Assembly (NCBI GenBank): GCA_018240745.1
Contig: JAFEFF010000174.1
Coordinates: 1 to 64,000, forward strand
Origin: Pseudomonadota bacterium
GTDB lineage: Bacteria > Pseudomonadota > Alphaproteobacteria > Reyranellales > Reyranellaceae
Reading direction: 5' to 3'
DNA length: 64,000 bases
Shown: piece after piece, positions 46,601-55,369 of the stretch
How the letters are laid out: every line of letters begins with the position of its first letter
Numbering within the stretch: the stretch's first letter is position 1
Made by a program: the position numbers and the translations under genes
The notes under the pieces: model-generated
Told to the model about the DNA's origin: nothing
Seen by the model: the letters and a program-made list of their open reading frames with translations, nothing else
The model's database searches: none

Positions 46601-47449
46601 TCAGTCCTTGTCGATCGCGCCGCGCTCGTAGTGCCGCATGTACTTCTCGGTCACCAGCTCGGTCTTGACGATGATGAACACGTCGGTGGTGTTGAACTGC
46701 CGGTCGATCACCGCGCCGTCGCCGACATAGCCGCCCAATCTGAGGTAGCCCTTGATCAGCGGCGGGAGGCGGGCCATCGCCTTGCGCTGGTCGTAGCCGT
46801 CGCGCGGCAGCATCTCCATGTTGACGAAGCGGCTCTCGACCGCGCGCACGCGAATCTCCGGCGGCGCGAGATGATGGTGATAGAGGTAGCTCATCGCCTG
46901 TGCGTGCTGCTGCGGGTCGGTGCCCGGGAAGCTGGCGCAGCCGAACATCACCTGGATGTTGTAGTGGTAGGCGTAGAGCGCGATGCCCCGCCACAGCATC
47001 TGCATGGTCGCGGTGTTGCGCGCGTCCTTGGCGATGCACGACCGGCCGACCTCGAGCACCTCGCCCGGATAGTCGATCATCTTCTGCACGTCGTACTCGG
47101 CCGACGAATAGAAGCGGCCCATCTTCGCCGCCGCCGGCCGGCGGATCATGCGATAGGTGCCGACGATTCCCTCCGGGCCGTCGCCGCGGCGGCGATCCAG
47201 CACCAGCAGGTGATCGCAGACCTCGTCGTAGGCATCGAAATCGCGGCGCTGCACCGCCATCTCCGGCGTCGGATGCGCCGACATCTCCTCGTAGAAGATG
47301 CGGTAGCGCAGACGCTGCGCGGCGTCGATTTCCTCCGCCGTCTGCGCGAGACGGACCTCGAAGTCGCCGGCAACGACCTTGACGATTTCCCGATTGGAAA
47401 TCGGCGGGCCAAGAAGCTCGGCTTCACTGTCAGCACGGTCAATGCGCAT
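46601..47449 (-). CDS. olsB: N-acyltransferase, OlsB-type (ornithine-acyl-ACP)
   Basis: A 282-residue protein of the GNAT-like hemolysin/OlsB family: FEVRLAQTAEEIDAAQRLRY, the LEVGRSCIAKDAR core and YLRLGGYVGDGAVIDRQFNTTD (quoted here in parts: YLRLGGYVGDGAV, DRQFNTTD). OlsB transfers a 3-hydroxyacyl chain from ACP to ornithine, the first step of ornithine-lipid synthesis, a phosphate-free membrane lipid common in alphaproteobacteria. Followed by the O-acyltransferase gene. Confidence 0.82.
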   Translation of the reverse strand: MRIDRADSEAELLGPPISNREIVKVVAGDFEVRLAQTAEEIDAAQRLRYRIFYEEMSAHPTPEMAVQRRDFDAYDEVCDHLLVLDRRRGDGPEGIVGTYRMIRRPAAAKMGRFYSSAEYDVQKMIDYPGEVLEVGRSCIAKDARNTATMQMLWRGIALYAYHYNIQVMFGCASFPGTDPQQHAQAMSYLYHHHLAPPEIRVRAVESRFVNMEMLPRDGYDQRKAMARLPPLIKGYLRLGGYVGDGAVIDRQFNTTDVFIIVKTELVTEKYMRHYERGAIDKD

Positions 47450-47515
47450 GATAAATCCGCAAGGGTACCGCCCCGATCATCCGGCCATTATCGGGCCGGC
47501 GAGCAGGCCGTCCAC

Positions 47516-47953
47516 TCATTTCTGGCGGTCGGATTTGCCGTCCAGGGGCACCCCGAACAGCTCCAGACGATGGCCGACCAGTCGGTAGCCGGCTTTTTCG
47601 GCGATCCTGCGCTGCAAGTCCTCGATCTCGTCATTGTGGAATTCGATGACCCTGCCGCTCTGGATGTCGATCAGGTGATCGTGGTGCTCGCTCGGCGTCT
47701 CCTCGTAGCGCGCGCGGCCGTCGCCGAAATCGTGCTTGGCCAGGATGCCCGCCTCCTCGAACAACCGTACGGTCCGGTACACCGTGGCGATCGAGATGTT
47801 CGGATCGACCGCGGTGGCGCGCCTGTGCAGCGCCTCGACATCCGGATGGTCGTGCGAGTCGGACAGCACGCGCGCGATCACGCGGCGCTGGTCGGTCATC
47901 TTGAGACCCTTCTCCGCGCAGAGGGCTTCGAGTTTCGACTTCTGATCAGGCAT
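47516..47953 (-). CDS. fur: Fur family metalloregulator
   Basis: A 145-residue Fur/Mur protein: winged helix (MTDQRRVIARVLSDSHDHP; SIATVYRTVRLFEEAGIL) and metal sites in PSEHHDHLIDIQSG and the terminal GHRLELFGV. The C-terminal CxxC structural zinc site of E. coli Fur is absent, as is common in alphaproteobacterial Fur/Mur. It may respond to iron or manganese. Located between rimI and olsB as in related genomes. Confidence 0.9.
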   Translation of the reverse strand: MPDQKSKLEALCAEKGLKMTDQRRVIARVLSDSHDHPDVEALHRRATAVDPNISIATVYRTVRLFEEAGILAKHDFGDGRARYEETPSEHHDHLIDIQSGRVIEFHNDEIEDLQRRIAEKAGYRLVGHRLELFGVPLDGKSDRQK

Positions 47954-47999
47954 CTCGCGACACCCTACACCGCCTGTCGAACCGGGTATAGTTGGCGCC

Positions 48000-48260
48000 A
48001 TGTCCAAGCCCGAGACTTCCAGGCGCGAGACGTCCAGTCCCGACCAGACGCTCGACATCACCGGCGAGGTCTGTCCGATGACGTTCGTGCGCACCAAGCT
48101 CAGGCTCGAACGCATGCAGCCCGGCGAGATGCTCGCCGTCCGCCTGCGTGGCGAAGAGCCCCTGCGGAACGTGCCGCGGGCGGCGCGGGACGAAGGACAC
48201 ATCATTTTGGGCATCGTGCCCGAGGGCAATGACCATATCGTGACTATCCGCCACCGCTGA
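48000..48260 (+). CDS. TusA family sulfur-relay protein
   Basis: An 86-residue TusA-fold protein with the sulfur-carrying cysteine in TGEVCPMTFVRTKL and the RNVPRAARDEGH segment. TusA proteins hand persulfide sulfur to tRNA thiolation, Moco or sulfur oxidation pathways. It lies on the opposite strand between fur and rimI and its stop codon sits in the 15-bp tandem array that forms the rimI tail (17-bp 3' overlap). Confidence 0.88.
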   Translation: MSKPETSRRETSSPDQTLDITGEVCPMTFVRTKLRLERMQPGEMLAVRLRGEEPLRNVPRAARDEGHIILGIVPEGNDHIVTIRHR

Positions 48261-48789
48261 GGCCGCCACCGCTGAGGCCGCCATCGCTGAGGTCGCCATC
48301 GCTGAGGTCGCCATCGCTGAGAGTCCGCCGCAGGACGAGCGCATCGGCAAATCCCGTCGGGCGCCGGTAGTAGGCGGCGCGCCCTCCCACTTCGACGAAG
48401 CCCGCCTGGGCATAGAGCGAGCGGGCGCCCGGATTGTCGACGCCGACCTCGAGGAAGAGCTGGCGCGCGCCCTGCCGACGTGAATGCTCGATCACCTCGT
48501 TGACCAGAGCTCTGCCGACGCCGCGTCGCCGGTGCTCGGCGCTGACGGCAAGCGTGAGCAGCTCGGCCTCATCGGCAATCGTGCGCCACAGCACGACGCC
48601 GGCATCCTGGCCATCGATCCGCAGGATCAGCCCACCGCTTGCCGGCGTGGCCAGCAGCTCGGCCATTTCCTGGCGCGTCCACGGGCGCTCGCCCATCGGC
48701 GCGAAGGCTTCGCGGTGCAGGCCGGCGGCCCGATCGAGATCGAGCGCACCGATCGGATGCAGGTCGAAGCCGCTCATTCGCCCGCTCAT
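48244..48789 (-). CDS. rimI: Ribosomal protein S18-alanine N-acetyltransferase
   Basis: A GNAT enzyme of 181 residues (177 if started at 48777). AcCoA-binding VSAEHRRRGVGRALVNEVI, then FLEVGVDNPGARSLYAQAGF, as in RimI. Its ATG overlaps the tsaB stop (ATGA). The last 24 residues are low-complexity, repeats of L-S-(D/G)-G-(D/G), encoded by a 15-bp tandem array; this tail is not part of the fold. Confidence 0.9.
   Translation of the reverse strand: MSGRMSGFDLHPIGALDLDRAAGLHREAFAPMGERPWTRQEMAELLATPASGGLILRIDGQDAGVVLWRTIADEAELLTLAVSAEHRRRGVGRALVNEVIEHSRRQGARQLFLEVGVDNPGARSLYAQAGFVEVGGRAAYYRRPTGFADALVLRRTLSDGDLSDGDLSDGGLSGGGLSGGG
48251..48322. repeat. 15-bp tandem array, about 4.8 units
   Basis: Units CCACCGCTGAGGCCG twice, then CCATCGCTGAGGTCG twice and a partial unit. 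It codes for the RimI C-terminal tail on the minus strand, and its first unit contains the tusA stop codon on the plus strand. Confidence 0.92.
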
Positions 48790-49445
48790 TCGACAGTGCG
48801 ACGCGTGCCGTCCGGCGAGGTGACGTTGACGCCGCGCAGATAGAGCGGCCGTGGCAGCCCCTCGGCCTCGTTGCGTGCGCGCCAGGCATCGGCACCGTCG
48901 GCCATCGCCAGCCGTGCCAGCAGGACGGGATCCGGCAGGGTTTGTTGGGCAATCGCGTTGGGCACCCGCTGCGCCAGAGCCCGGGCCTGAGGCCCGACGA
49001 TGCGGCAAGGTCGTCCGGCGAGCTTCGCCGCCAGCGCCTCGGTCGTGGCGAGGAACGGAGCCTGGCCGTCGAATGCGCAGAACCAGTCGCCGAGATGCGT
49101 GTCGATGGCCGCGATCGAGACACGTTCGTCGTCGTTGGGTGCGGCGGCCAGCAACGCGTCCGTCGTGGTGATGCCGGCCAGCGGCACGTCGAGCGCCAGC
49201 GCCAGTCCGCGCGCGGCAGCCAGGCCCACGCGCACGCCGGTGAAACTGCCCGGGCCGACGGTGACGGCGATCAGCGACAGCGTCCGCCGGTCGACGCGCG
49301 CTTGCTCCAGGGTCGACGCGATGGCGGGCAGCAGCGTGGCCGCCTGGCCGCGGCCTGTCTCGCGCCGTTCGGCCAGGCCGACCCCATCGCGCACGACGGC
49401 AACGGCGAGGCCGCTGATGGCGCAGTCGAAGGCGAGGACGGTCAT
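48786..49445 (-). CDS. tsaB: tRNA threonylcarbamoyladenosine synthesis protein TsaB
   Basis: A 219-residue ASKHA-fold protein with LAFDCAISGLAVAVV at the N-terminus and the family motif VTVGPGSFTGVRVGLAAARG. It is the scaffold of the TsaBDE complex that makes t6A37. ATG 49445 begins the conserved core; the frame continues 10 codons upstream. Overlaps rimI by 4 nt, a common pair. Confidence 0.93.
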   Translation of the reverse strand: MTVLAFDCAISGLAVAVVRDGVGLAERRETGRGQAATLLPAIASTLEQARVDRRTLSLIAVTVGPGSFTGVRVGLAAARGLALALDVPLAGITTTDALLAAAPNDDERVSIAAIDTHLGDWFCAFDGQAPFLATTEALAAKLAGRPCRIVGPQARALAQRVPNAIAQQTLPDPVLLARLAMADGADAWRARNEAEGLPRPLYLRGVNVTSPDGTRRTVE

Positions 49446-49484
49446 CCGCTGGCGCTCCGGGAAGCGGCTGGGCATTGTGCACTC

Positions 49485-50039
49485 ATGAAGTTCGACCTGG
49501 TTGAGATCGCCCCGCCCGTCTTCGATGTCGACGTGACACTGGCCTACGCGACCGCCGACAATCTAACCGGCCGCCCGGTGTATCGGAAAGCCGAATGCTT
49601 CCTGCATCGCGATGCCGCCGACAAGCTGCAGGCGGCGATCGATCTCGGTCGCTCACTGGGCCTGCGGCTGCGCATCTTCGATGCGCTGCGCCCGGTCGAG
49701 GCGCAGTGGAAGCTGTGGACCTTCAATCCCGATCCCGAATTCCTCGCCGACCCGCGGCGCGGCTCGCCGCATTCGCGCGGAGTGGCGGTCGACCTCACGC
49801 TGCTCGACGGCGGCCGCGAGCTCGATATGGGCACCGGCTTCGATGCCTTCACGCCCCTGTCGCACCACGGCCGCACCGACGTCTCGACGGAGGCGCAACG
49901 CAATCGCCTGCTGCTGATGGGATTGATGACCACGGCCGGCTGGGACTTCTATCGCAACGAGTGGTGGCACTATCAGCTGTTCGACGCGCGGCGCTACGCG
50001 CTGGTGAGCGATGCCGATCTGCCGCGTCCGATGATGTAA
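49485..50039 (+). CDS. ddpX: D-alanyl-D-alanine dipeptidase (VanX/DdpX, peptidase M15D)
   Basis: A 184-residue zinc dipeptidase. Zinc ligands are visible in SPHSRGVAVDLTL (His and Asp) and NEWWHYQLF (catalytic Glu, ligand His); LRIFDALRPVEAQWKLW is the conserved substrate-binding segment. It lacks a signal peptide, so acts in the cytoplasm on D-Ala-D-Ala from cell-wall turnover. No vanHA genes are nearby, so a glycopeptide-resistance role is not indicated. Confidence 0.9.
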   Translation: MKFDLVEIAPPVFDVDVTLAYATADNLTGRPVYRKAECFLHRDAADKLQAAIDLGRSLGLRLRIFDALRPVEAQWKLWTFNPDPEFLADPRRGSPHSRGVAVDLTLLDGGRELDMGTGFDAFTPLSHHGRTDVSTEAQRNRLLLMGLMTTAGWDFYRNEWWHYQLFDARRYALVSDADLPRPMM

Positions 50040-50040
50040 C

Positions 50041-50066
50041 TCCTTCCCCATTCATATGGGGAAGGA
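50041..50066. repeat. Short inverted repeat between convergent genes
   Basis: TCCTTCCCC and GGGGAAGGA around ATTCATAT. Near-identical to the element at 2796-2819 and also placed between convergent gene ends. Confidence 0.6.
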
Positions 50067-50073
50067 ACAGGAG

Positions 50074-51162
50074 TCAGAACGCCGACAGCCTGGCCTTGTC
50101 GAAATCGGCGAGCTTGTCCTCGCGCATCACCTGGCGCACGAAGCCGACATACTGCTGGCCGAGCTCGGAATACCTCACGAGCTGGCCGATCAGGCGATAG
50201 CCATCGGGCTTCTCGCCGCGCTGGCGCATCGCCGCGCGCTCGTTGCGGAAGGCGGCGTAGGCCGGATGGGTGTTGAGGTTGGAGACGTACGCCTCGGCCG
50301 CCTCGCCGACGTTGGTGAAGGGCTGCGGCATGCCGGAGCCCGGCTTCCACGGCACCGATACCGAATGGCGTCCGGTCGACTGGATCTGGCCGAACAGCGC
50401 ATTGCCGTTGCGCGCGGCGAACGAGGTGCCCCAGCCCGATTCGATTCCACTCTGGGCGATCGCCATCGAGGGCGGCACGATGTCGACGCGCTTCACCAGC
50501 TCGTCGAGCTTCTCGACCGGCGTGTCGTAGCGGTCGGCGAGCTGCTCGAGCCAGATGCGCTCGACCGGCGACAGGGCGGCGTCGCTGGCGATCTTGTCGC
50601 GCAGGTAGAGGAGTTGCTCGCGCTCGGCCATCACGCGCTGGTTGACCTCGAGGATCACCGGCAGCAGCGCGGCGATGAACAGCGACTTGCGCTCGCCACC
50701 GTCGCGATTGACCAGGTCCTCCGGCACGCGCTCGACCTTGAGCGGCGGCACCGGGTCGCCGAGGCGCACGTCGCTCAGCGTATAGGAGACGTCGCGAAAG
50801 GCGCCGGCGAGCTCGTCGGCCGTCTTGGGATTGATCGCCTTGACCTGGATCTGGCGGCGCACGGCGTTACCCGGCGCGGCGAAGCGGCCGTGGCCGCCGG
50901 CGACGGCATTCGACGGCAGCGCATCCTCGGACTCGATGTCGAAGCGCACGAAGCTCACGACCGGATCCGGCTTGGGCGCGGGAAAGGCGAGGCGCGGCTC
51001 GGCGGCAGCCGGCGGGATCACGTTGAAGGCAAGCAGCTCGCTGGTGTCGATCCGGGGTAGCGGCTGGTAGAGGCCCAGGCCGCCTGCAAGCACTGCCGCC
51101 CAGGCCATCGGGAAGGCGTAGAGGCGCCCTCCTTCGAGGACCGACCCAACCGACAACTGCAT
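50074..51162 (-). CDS. Glucosaminidase-domain (Bax-like) protein
   Basis: A 362-residue membrane-anchored or exported protein (hydrophobic about 14-32) with a C-terminal glucosaminidase domain (about 215-350): SMAIAQSGIESGWGTSFAAR carries the catalytic Glu, then NALFGQIQ and TNVGEAAEAYVSNLNTHPAY. Such enzymes cut peptidoglycan glycan strands. ATG 51162 follows GGGGAG. Confidence 0.85.
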   Translation of the reverse strand: MQLSVGSVLEGGRLYAFPMAWAAVLAGGLGLYQPLPRIDTSELLAFNVIPPAAAEPRLAFPAPKPDPVVSFVRFDIESEDALPSNAVAGGHGRFAAPGNAVRRQIQVKAINPKTADELAGAFRDVSYTLSDVRLGDPVPPLKVERVPEDLVNRDGGERKSLFIAALLPVILEVNQRVMAEREQLLYLRDKIASDAALSPVERIWLEQLADRYDTPVEKLDELVKRVDIVPPSMAIAQSGIESGWGTSFAARNGNALFGQIQSTGRHSVSVPWKPGSGMPQPFTNVGEAAEAYVSNLNTHPAYAAFRNERAAMRQRGEKPDGYRLIGQLVRYSELGQQYVGFVRQVMREDKLADFDKARLSAF

Positions 51163-51263
51163 GCTGCTACTCCCCAGTTGTTCGAGACAAACGACGACTG
51201 CTCGCGGTCCCACACGACCGACGATACTTACGTCCTACGCTGTACGCTTGAGAGCGAGACGGC

Positions 51264-51815
51264 CTACTGGGCCGCCTGCACTTCCACCACTTCCGGCACG
51301 TAGTGCTTCAGTAGATTCTCGATCCCCATCTTCAGGGTGGCCGTCGAGCTGGGGCACCCCGAGCACGAGCCCTGCATGTGCAGGTAGACCACGCCGTCGC
51401 GGAAATCCTGGAAGATGATATCGCCGCCGTCCTGGGCCACCGCCGGACGCACGCGCGTCTCCAGCAGGTCCTTGATCTGGGCAACGATCTCGTCGTCCTC
51501 GGCGGCGGCATCGCCTTCGGCCGAAGCCTCGGCGTAAACGACCGGTTCGCCGGAAGTGTAGTGCTCCATGATGCCGCCCAGGATCGACGGCTTCATGATC
51601 TGCCAGTCCTTGTCGGCGGCCTTCGTGACGGTCACGAAGTCGGCGCCGAAGAACACCCGTTCGACGCCCTCGATCGCGAACAGCCGGCGCGCCAGCGGCG
51701 AGTTGCGGCCGCTCTCGGTGTCTGCAAAATCCACCGTCCCCTTCTCCATGACCACGCGGCCGGGAAGAAACTTCAGGGTCGAGGGATTGGGCGTCTGCTC
51801 GGTTTGGATAAACAT
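51264..51815 (-). CDS. NifU-type Fe-S scaffold protein (Nfu)
   Basis: A 183-residue protein with an Nfu N-terminal domain (about 1-88, QTEQTPNPSTLKFLPGR) and a C-terminal NifU domain (about 110-180) with the cluster-binding GSCSGCPSS. It delivers 4Fe-4S clusters to client proteins such as MiaB and lipoate synthase. A good promoter lies 65-93 nt upstream. Confidence 0.94.
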   Translation of the reverse strand: MFIQTEQTPNPSTLKFLPGRVVMEKGTVDFADTESGRNSPLARRLFAIEGVERVFFGADFVTVTKAADKDWQIMKPSILGGIMEHYTSGEPVVYAEASAEGDAAAEDDEIVAQIKDLLETRVRPAVAQDGGDIIFQDFRDGVVYLHMQGSCSGCPSSTATLKMGIENLLKHYVPEVVEVQAAQ

Positions 51816-51879
51816 GATGAGTCGCACCTAGGAACCGGAACCGGCCCGATCAAGTACATTTTTGAAAGAGCCTGAATAA

Positions 51880-51908
51880 AGATTATGGAAATTCACTTTA
51901 TGTTTCAA
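51880..51908 (-). promoter_or_regulatory. Sigma-70-type promoter of the nfu gene
   Basis: On the minus strand TTGAAA, a 17-nt spacer and TAATCT, in an AT-rich gap otherwise without genes. The predicted transcript starts about 60 nt before the nfu ATG. Confidence 0.6.
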
Positions 51909-52012
51909 CTGTATCAGTGGTTTGCCGGATTTTCCTCGAAAGTCCTTCAGTTTTGCAGTGCGCATGGCAAAGAATTGTTCCCCGCAACGGCCGTTAAAAA
52001 CGTCGCAGGAAA

Positions 52013-52483
52013 TCAGGAGATCGCGTCGATCTCCGCCTCCGACAGGGCGCCCGGCACGATCGTCAGCGGGATGCGTAGCTGACTCGCCGACCGGCCGGTG
52101 AAGGCGCTGACCAGCGGGCCCGGTCCCTCGCTCGACGACGAAGCGCCGAGCACCAGCACGGAGATCGACTGGTCCTCGCCGAGCAGCTTGATCAGTTCGT
52201 CGCGGCTCTTGCCCTCGCGGATGTGGATCGACGGCGGCAGGCCGGTCATATCGGCGGCGACCTCGGCGTGGCGGGCCACCACCTGCTCGGCTTCCTGGCG
52301 GGCTTCCTGGCGCATCAGGTCGGCCACGCCGCCCCAGGTCTGACCCTCCGGCGGCGGCATCACGTATAGCAGCGCCACCCGGCCACCGGTCCGCTTGGCC
52401 CGACGGCAGGCATAGCGCAGCGCGTTGTGCATCTCGGGACTTTCGTCGACCACGACCAGGAAGACGCGATCCTTGTCGGCCAT
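52013..52483 (-). CDS. Universal stress protein family
   Basis: A 156-residue Usp-fold protein: VFLVVVDESPEMHNALRYA at the N-terminus, VALLYVMPP, and a C-terminal VLVLGASSSSEGPGPLVSAF nucleotide-loop variant ending in IPLTIVPG. Function is in stress adaptation, ligand unknown. It is the last gene of a minus-strand run with the TIGR02186 and TauE/SafE genes (14-nt gap). Confidence 0.88.
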   Translation of the reverse strand: MADKDRVFLVVVDESPEMHNALRYACRRAKRTGGRVALLYVMPPPEGQTWGGVADLMRQEARQEAEQVVARHAEVAADMTGLPPSIHIREGKSRDELIKLLGEDQSISVLVLGASSSSEGPGPLVSAFTGRSASQLRIPLTIVPGALSEAEIDAIS

Positions 52484-52497
52484 TGTCTCCTCCCCCT

Positions 52498-53346
52498 TTA
52501 CAGCCGCCGCACGACGGCGCCGCCCAGCCAGCCCAGCACCAGGGCCATGACGATGGCACCGAGGCCGTAGAGCGGGCCTTCCGCACTGGCCCAGCCGGCC
52601 AGCTCGGCGCTGAACCCGACCTTGCCGACCGGCAAGGGTCGCGACACCGCCGTCACGATCTTGCCGTCGCGCAGGAGATAGGTCCGGACATCGTAGACCC
52701 CCTCCGGCAGGCGCGACGGAAAGGGCAGATCGGCCCGGAACAGGCGGCCGGCCTGGATGGTCACCTGGCCGAAGTTGGCCGGATAGAGGTCCTCGCGGCG
52801 CTTGACCTCGACCAGCCCCTGGCGGAACTCGGCCATCTGGGCCGGCGTCCGGTACCGGACCGGCCGGATGGTGCTGAGCCGATCCTCGAGCGACAGGATC
52901 TCGCCGCCGCCGGCGCGCGCCAGCAGCCGCTGCAGCGGCGCGCTGGCGGCGATGAAGTAGTAGGCGGGCACGTCGTCGAACCGCATGCGGCCGGTATTGA
53001 GCCACAGGCCGAGGAAGCGCTCCTTGCGCAAGACCGTCTCGCGCGCCGGCGGACCCTGCACCACCACCACGATCTCGCCCGGCGGGTCGAACATGCCGAA
53101 CAGCAGCAGGCTCTCGCCCTGGAAGGCGGAGGTGATCGAGACGCGCGGCGACGACAGGTCGACGATCAGCTCCGGCTTGACCGGGGCATCGGGCACCGAG
53201 GGCGGCAGCGAGGAATCGGGCGGTGCCCCCAGGGTCGGGGCCGGCAGCGGCTGGTCGATGCGCTGCCCCCAGGCCGGAGCGATGAGGGCCGGCGCAACGA
53301 GGGCCGGCGCGCCGAGCGTGAGCGCGATCAGCAGCAGGACCCTCAC
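52498..53346 (-). CDS. TIGR02186 family membrane protein
   Basis: A 282-residue protein starting at GTG overlapping the TauE/SafE stop (GTGA). Signal peptide about 1-27, an extracytoplasmic domain (VSITSAFQGESLLLFGMFD; LNTGRMRFDDVPAYYFIAAS; EGVYDVRTYLLRDGKIV) and a C-terminal membrane helix (LYGLGAIVMALVLGWLGGAV). The family is regularly paired with TSUP exporters in alphaproteobacteria; its role is unknown. Confidence 0.85.
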   Translation of the reverse strand: MRVLLLIALTLGAPALVAPALIAPAWGQRIDQPLPAPTLGAPPDSSLPPSVPDAPVKPELIVDLSSPRVSITSAFQGESLLLFGMFDPPGEIVVVVQGPPARETVLRKERFLGLWLNTGRMRFDDVPAYYFIAASAPLQRLLARAGGGEILSLEDRLSTIRPVRYRTPAQMAEFRQGLVEVKRREDLYPANFGQVTIQAGRLFRADLPFPSRLPEGVYDVRTYLLRDGKIVTAVSRPLPVGKVGFSAELAGWASAEGPLYGLGAIVMALVLGWLGGAVVRRL

Positions 53347-54269
53347 TGCAACACCTCGCGCGGCCCGAGCGAATAGGGCGAGGGCGGCGTCCGCAAGAGC
53401 TCGAACAGGAGCTCGGCGGCGACGGCCAGCACCAGCACCGCCATGAGCGCCCGCAGCACCACGCCGGGCAGCCGGGCGGCGATGCGCGAGCCGACCGGCG
53501 CGCCGACCACGCCGCCGAGGATCAGGAGCAGCGCCAGCACCACGTCGACCGTGCCGTTGGTCACCGCCTGCAGGAAGGTGACGTTGGCCGCGACGAACAG
53601 GATCTGGAAGTTGGAGGTGCCGATCACGACGGTCGTCGGCATGCCGAGGATGTAGATCATCGCCGGCACCAGCACGAAGCCGCCGCCGACGCCGAGGATT
53701 GCCGACAGGATGCCGATCGCGAAGCCCAGCCCGATCGGCAGGAACGCGCTGATGTAAAGCTTCGACTTGTAGAAGCGCATCTTCCACGGCAGGCGGTGCA
53801 CCAGGTAGTGCGTGTGCAGCTTGCCGCGCGGGGCGGTCGGGTTGCGCCGGCGCTTCCACAGCGTGCCCAGGCTCTCGAACGCCATCAACAGGCCGATCGA
53901 CGACAGCAGGATCACGTACATCACGGCGATCACGAAATCGACCTGGCCGATCGCCTTCAGCCAGGTGAACACCGTGACGCCGGCCGACGAGCCGATCATG
54001 CCGCCCAGCAGCAGCACCAGTCCCATGCGCAGGTCGACATTGCCGCGCCGCCACTGCACCTGCAGGGACGAGATCGAGTTGGCGATCACCTGATTGGCCT
54101 GGCTCGCCACCGCGACCGCGGGCGGGATGCCGACGAAGATCAGCAGCGGCGTCGCCAAAAAGCCGCCGCCGACGCCGAACATGCCGGCCAGCAGGCCCGC
54201 CGCCCCGCCCAGGCCGAACAGCACGAGCACGTTCATCGACTGTTCGGCGATCGGCAGGTAGATCTCCAC
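53343..54269 (-). CDS. TSUP family exporter (TauE/SafE)
   Basis: A 308-residue inner-membrane protein with about eight to nine helices and the two glycine-rich repeats of the TSUP family: GGAAGLLAGMFGVGGGFLATP near the N-terminus (cited as LAGMFGVGGGFLATP) and AILGVGGGFVLVPAMIY in the second half. TSUP members export sulfite or organosulfonates; given the Sox-like operon in the same genome, sulfite is a fair guess. Confidence 0.9.
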   Translation of the reverse strand: MEIYLPIAEQSMNVLVLFGLGGAAGLLAGMFGVGGGFLATPLLIFVGIPPAVAVASQANQVIANSISSLQVQWRRGNVDLRMGLVLLLGGMIGSSAGVTVFTWLKAIGQVDFVIAVMYVILLSSIGLLMAFESLGTLWKRRRNPTAPRGKLHTHYLVHRLPWKMRFYKSKLYISAFLPIGLGFAIGILSAILGVGGGFVLVPAMIYILGMPTTVVIGTSNFQILFVAANVTFLQAVTNGTVDVVLALLLILGGVVGAPVGSRIAARLPGVVLRALMAVLVLAVAAELLFELLRTPPSPYSLGPREVLQ

Positions 54270-54278
54270 GCGCCGTCC

Positions 54279-55310
54279 CTATCTCAGCAGGATCGCCGTG
54301 ATCTCGCGCAATTGGGTGCGCGCCCGCAGCAGGTAGAAGCCCTGCGCCGCGAGATGGTTCGGGATCAGCAAGGCGTCGGGATAGCCGTTCCATACCACCC
54401 AGGGATGGAGCTGCGCGGCGACGCGGAAGGTCTCGACCGTGGCGTTCCAGGCGTTGGTCAGCCCCTTCTCGCGGATAATCGGCTCGAAATCCTTCCCGAG
54501 CTCGCGTATCAGCAGGTAGTTGGCGTAGAGCCGGCCCTTGTTGAAATAGAAGATGTCGTCGCAATGCGTGTCGAACAGGTTGCCCGCCTGCTCGACGATA
54601 TGCTGGTCGATCACCGCCGAGTCCGAGCCGTGGTCGTTGGCGATGCGGTCGAGCAGCGCCTGCAGATTGTCGGCGCGGCGCTCGAACACCGCCTGCCCGG
54701 CCGCCAGCCGCTTGTTGTAGGACAGGAGCTTGTCGCGGCCGGCACGGTACTTCTGCGCCGAGGTGGCGGACGGCCAGATCGACACGCTGGGCTGCCAGAT
54801 CCACACGTTGGGCTGCTCGTTCAGGAAGCCGCGCGCCTGCTCGAGGTCGCGATCGGTCTGCGACGAGCCGCGGGTGCGGCCGAGCTGGTCCATCAGCTCG
54901 GTCGAGAAGCGGCCGAGCGCCGCCATGATGCCGCGCTGGAAGTTCGGCATGTTGTCGAGGATGCCGGCCGGCGTGAAGAACGGCAGCATCGGCGTCCAGC
55001 TATGGACATCGACCTCTCGGGTCACCAGGTCGGCGGCGATGGCGACCGCATTGCTTTCGCCCGGCGTCACGCCGCGCGCGGCGAACTGCGGGTCGTCGTC
55101 GATGTTGTGAACGATCAGCGCGCCCACCGGATAGTAGAGCAGCACGATCACCAGCAGCACGCGCCAGCCCCAGCGCCAGATCCATCGGCTGCCGGTCGCG
55201 GCAGCCGAACCGGCGCGCCGCCATGGCCAGGTTCGCATGCCGGACCAGAACCGCCAGCGCGACGGCCGCGGCGGCGGCTGCGGTGCAGCGGGATCCGGAT
55301 CGAAGGTCAT
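54279..55310 (-). CDS. DUF2333 family membrane protein
   Basis: A 343-residue protein with one membrane helix at about 50-68 (VLLVIVLLYYPVGALIV) and a large extracytoplasmic part: WTPMLPFFTPAGILDNMPNFQ, GRTRGSSQTDRDLEQARGFL, FYFNKGRLYANYLL and HPWVVWNGYPDALLIPNHL. It matches DUF2333, of unknown function. It precedes the TSUP gene by 9 nt on the same strand. Confidence 0.87.
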   Translation of the reverse strand: MTFDPDPAAPQPPPRPSRWRFWSGMRTWPWRRAGSAAATGSRWIWRWGWRVLLVIVLLYYPVGALIVHNIDDDPQFAARGVTPGESNAVAIAADLVTREVDVHSWTPMLPFFTPAGILDNMPNFQRGIMAALGRFSTELMDQLGRTRGSSQTDRDLEQARGFLNEQPNVWIWQPSVSIWPSATSAQKYRAGRDKLLSYNKRLAAGQAVFERRADNLQALLDRIANDHGSDSAVIDQHIVEQAGNLFDTHCDDIFYFNKGRLYANYLLIRELGKDFEPIIREKGLTNAWNATVETFRVAAQLHPWVVWNGYPDALLIPNHLAAQGFYLLRARTQLREITAILLR

Positions 55311-55369
55311 TCCGCACCTTAGCACTGGCCTCGTGACGGAACAGGGGCGGACGCTGTTAGACTGTCGCC

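Noticed and set aside
49485..50039. Glycopeptide resistance (vanX)
   Set aside because: Only the dipeptidase is present; no ligase, dehydrogenase or sensor genes are near, and DdpX-type recycling enzymes are common.
51828..51965. Possible 45-residue basic peptide on the minus strand upstream of nfu
   Set aside because: AT-rich sequence without codon bias that overlaps a good promoter; more likely leader DNA.
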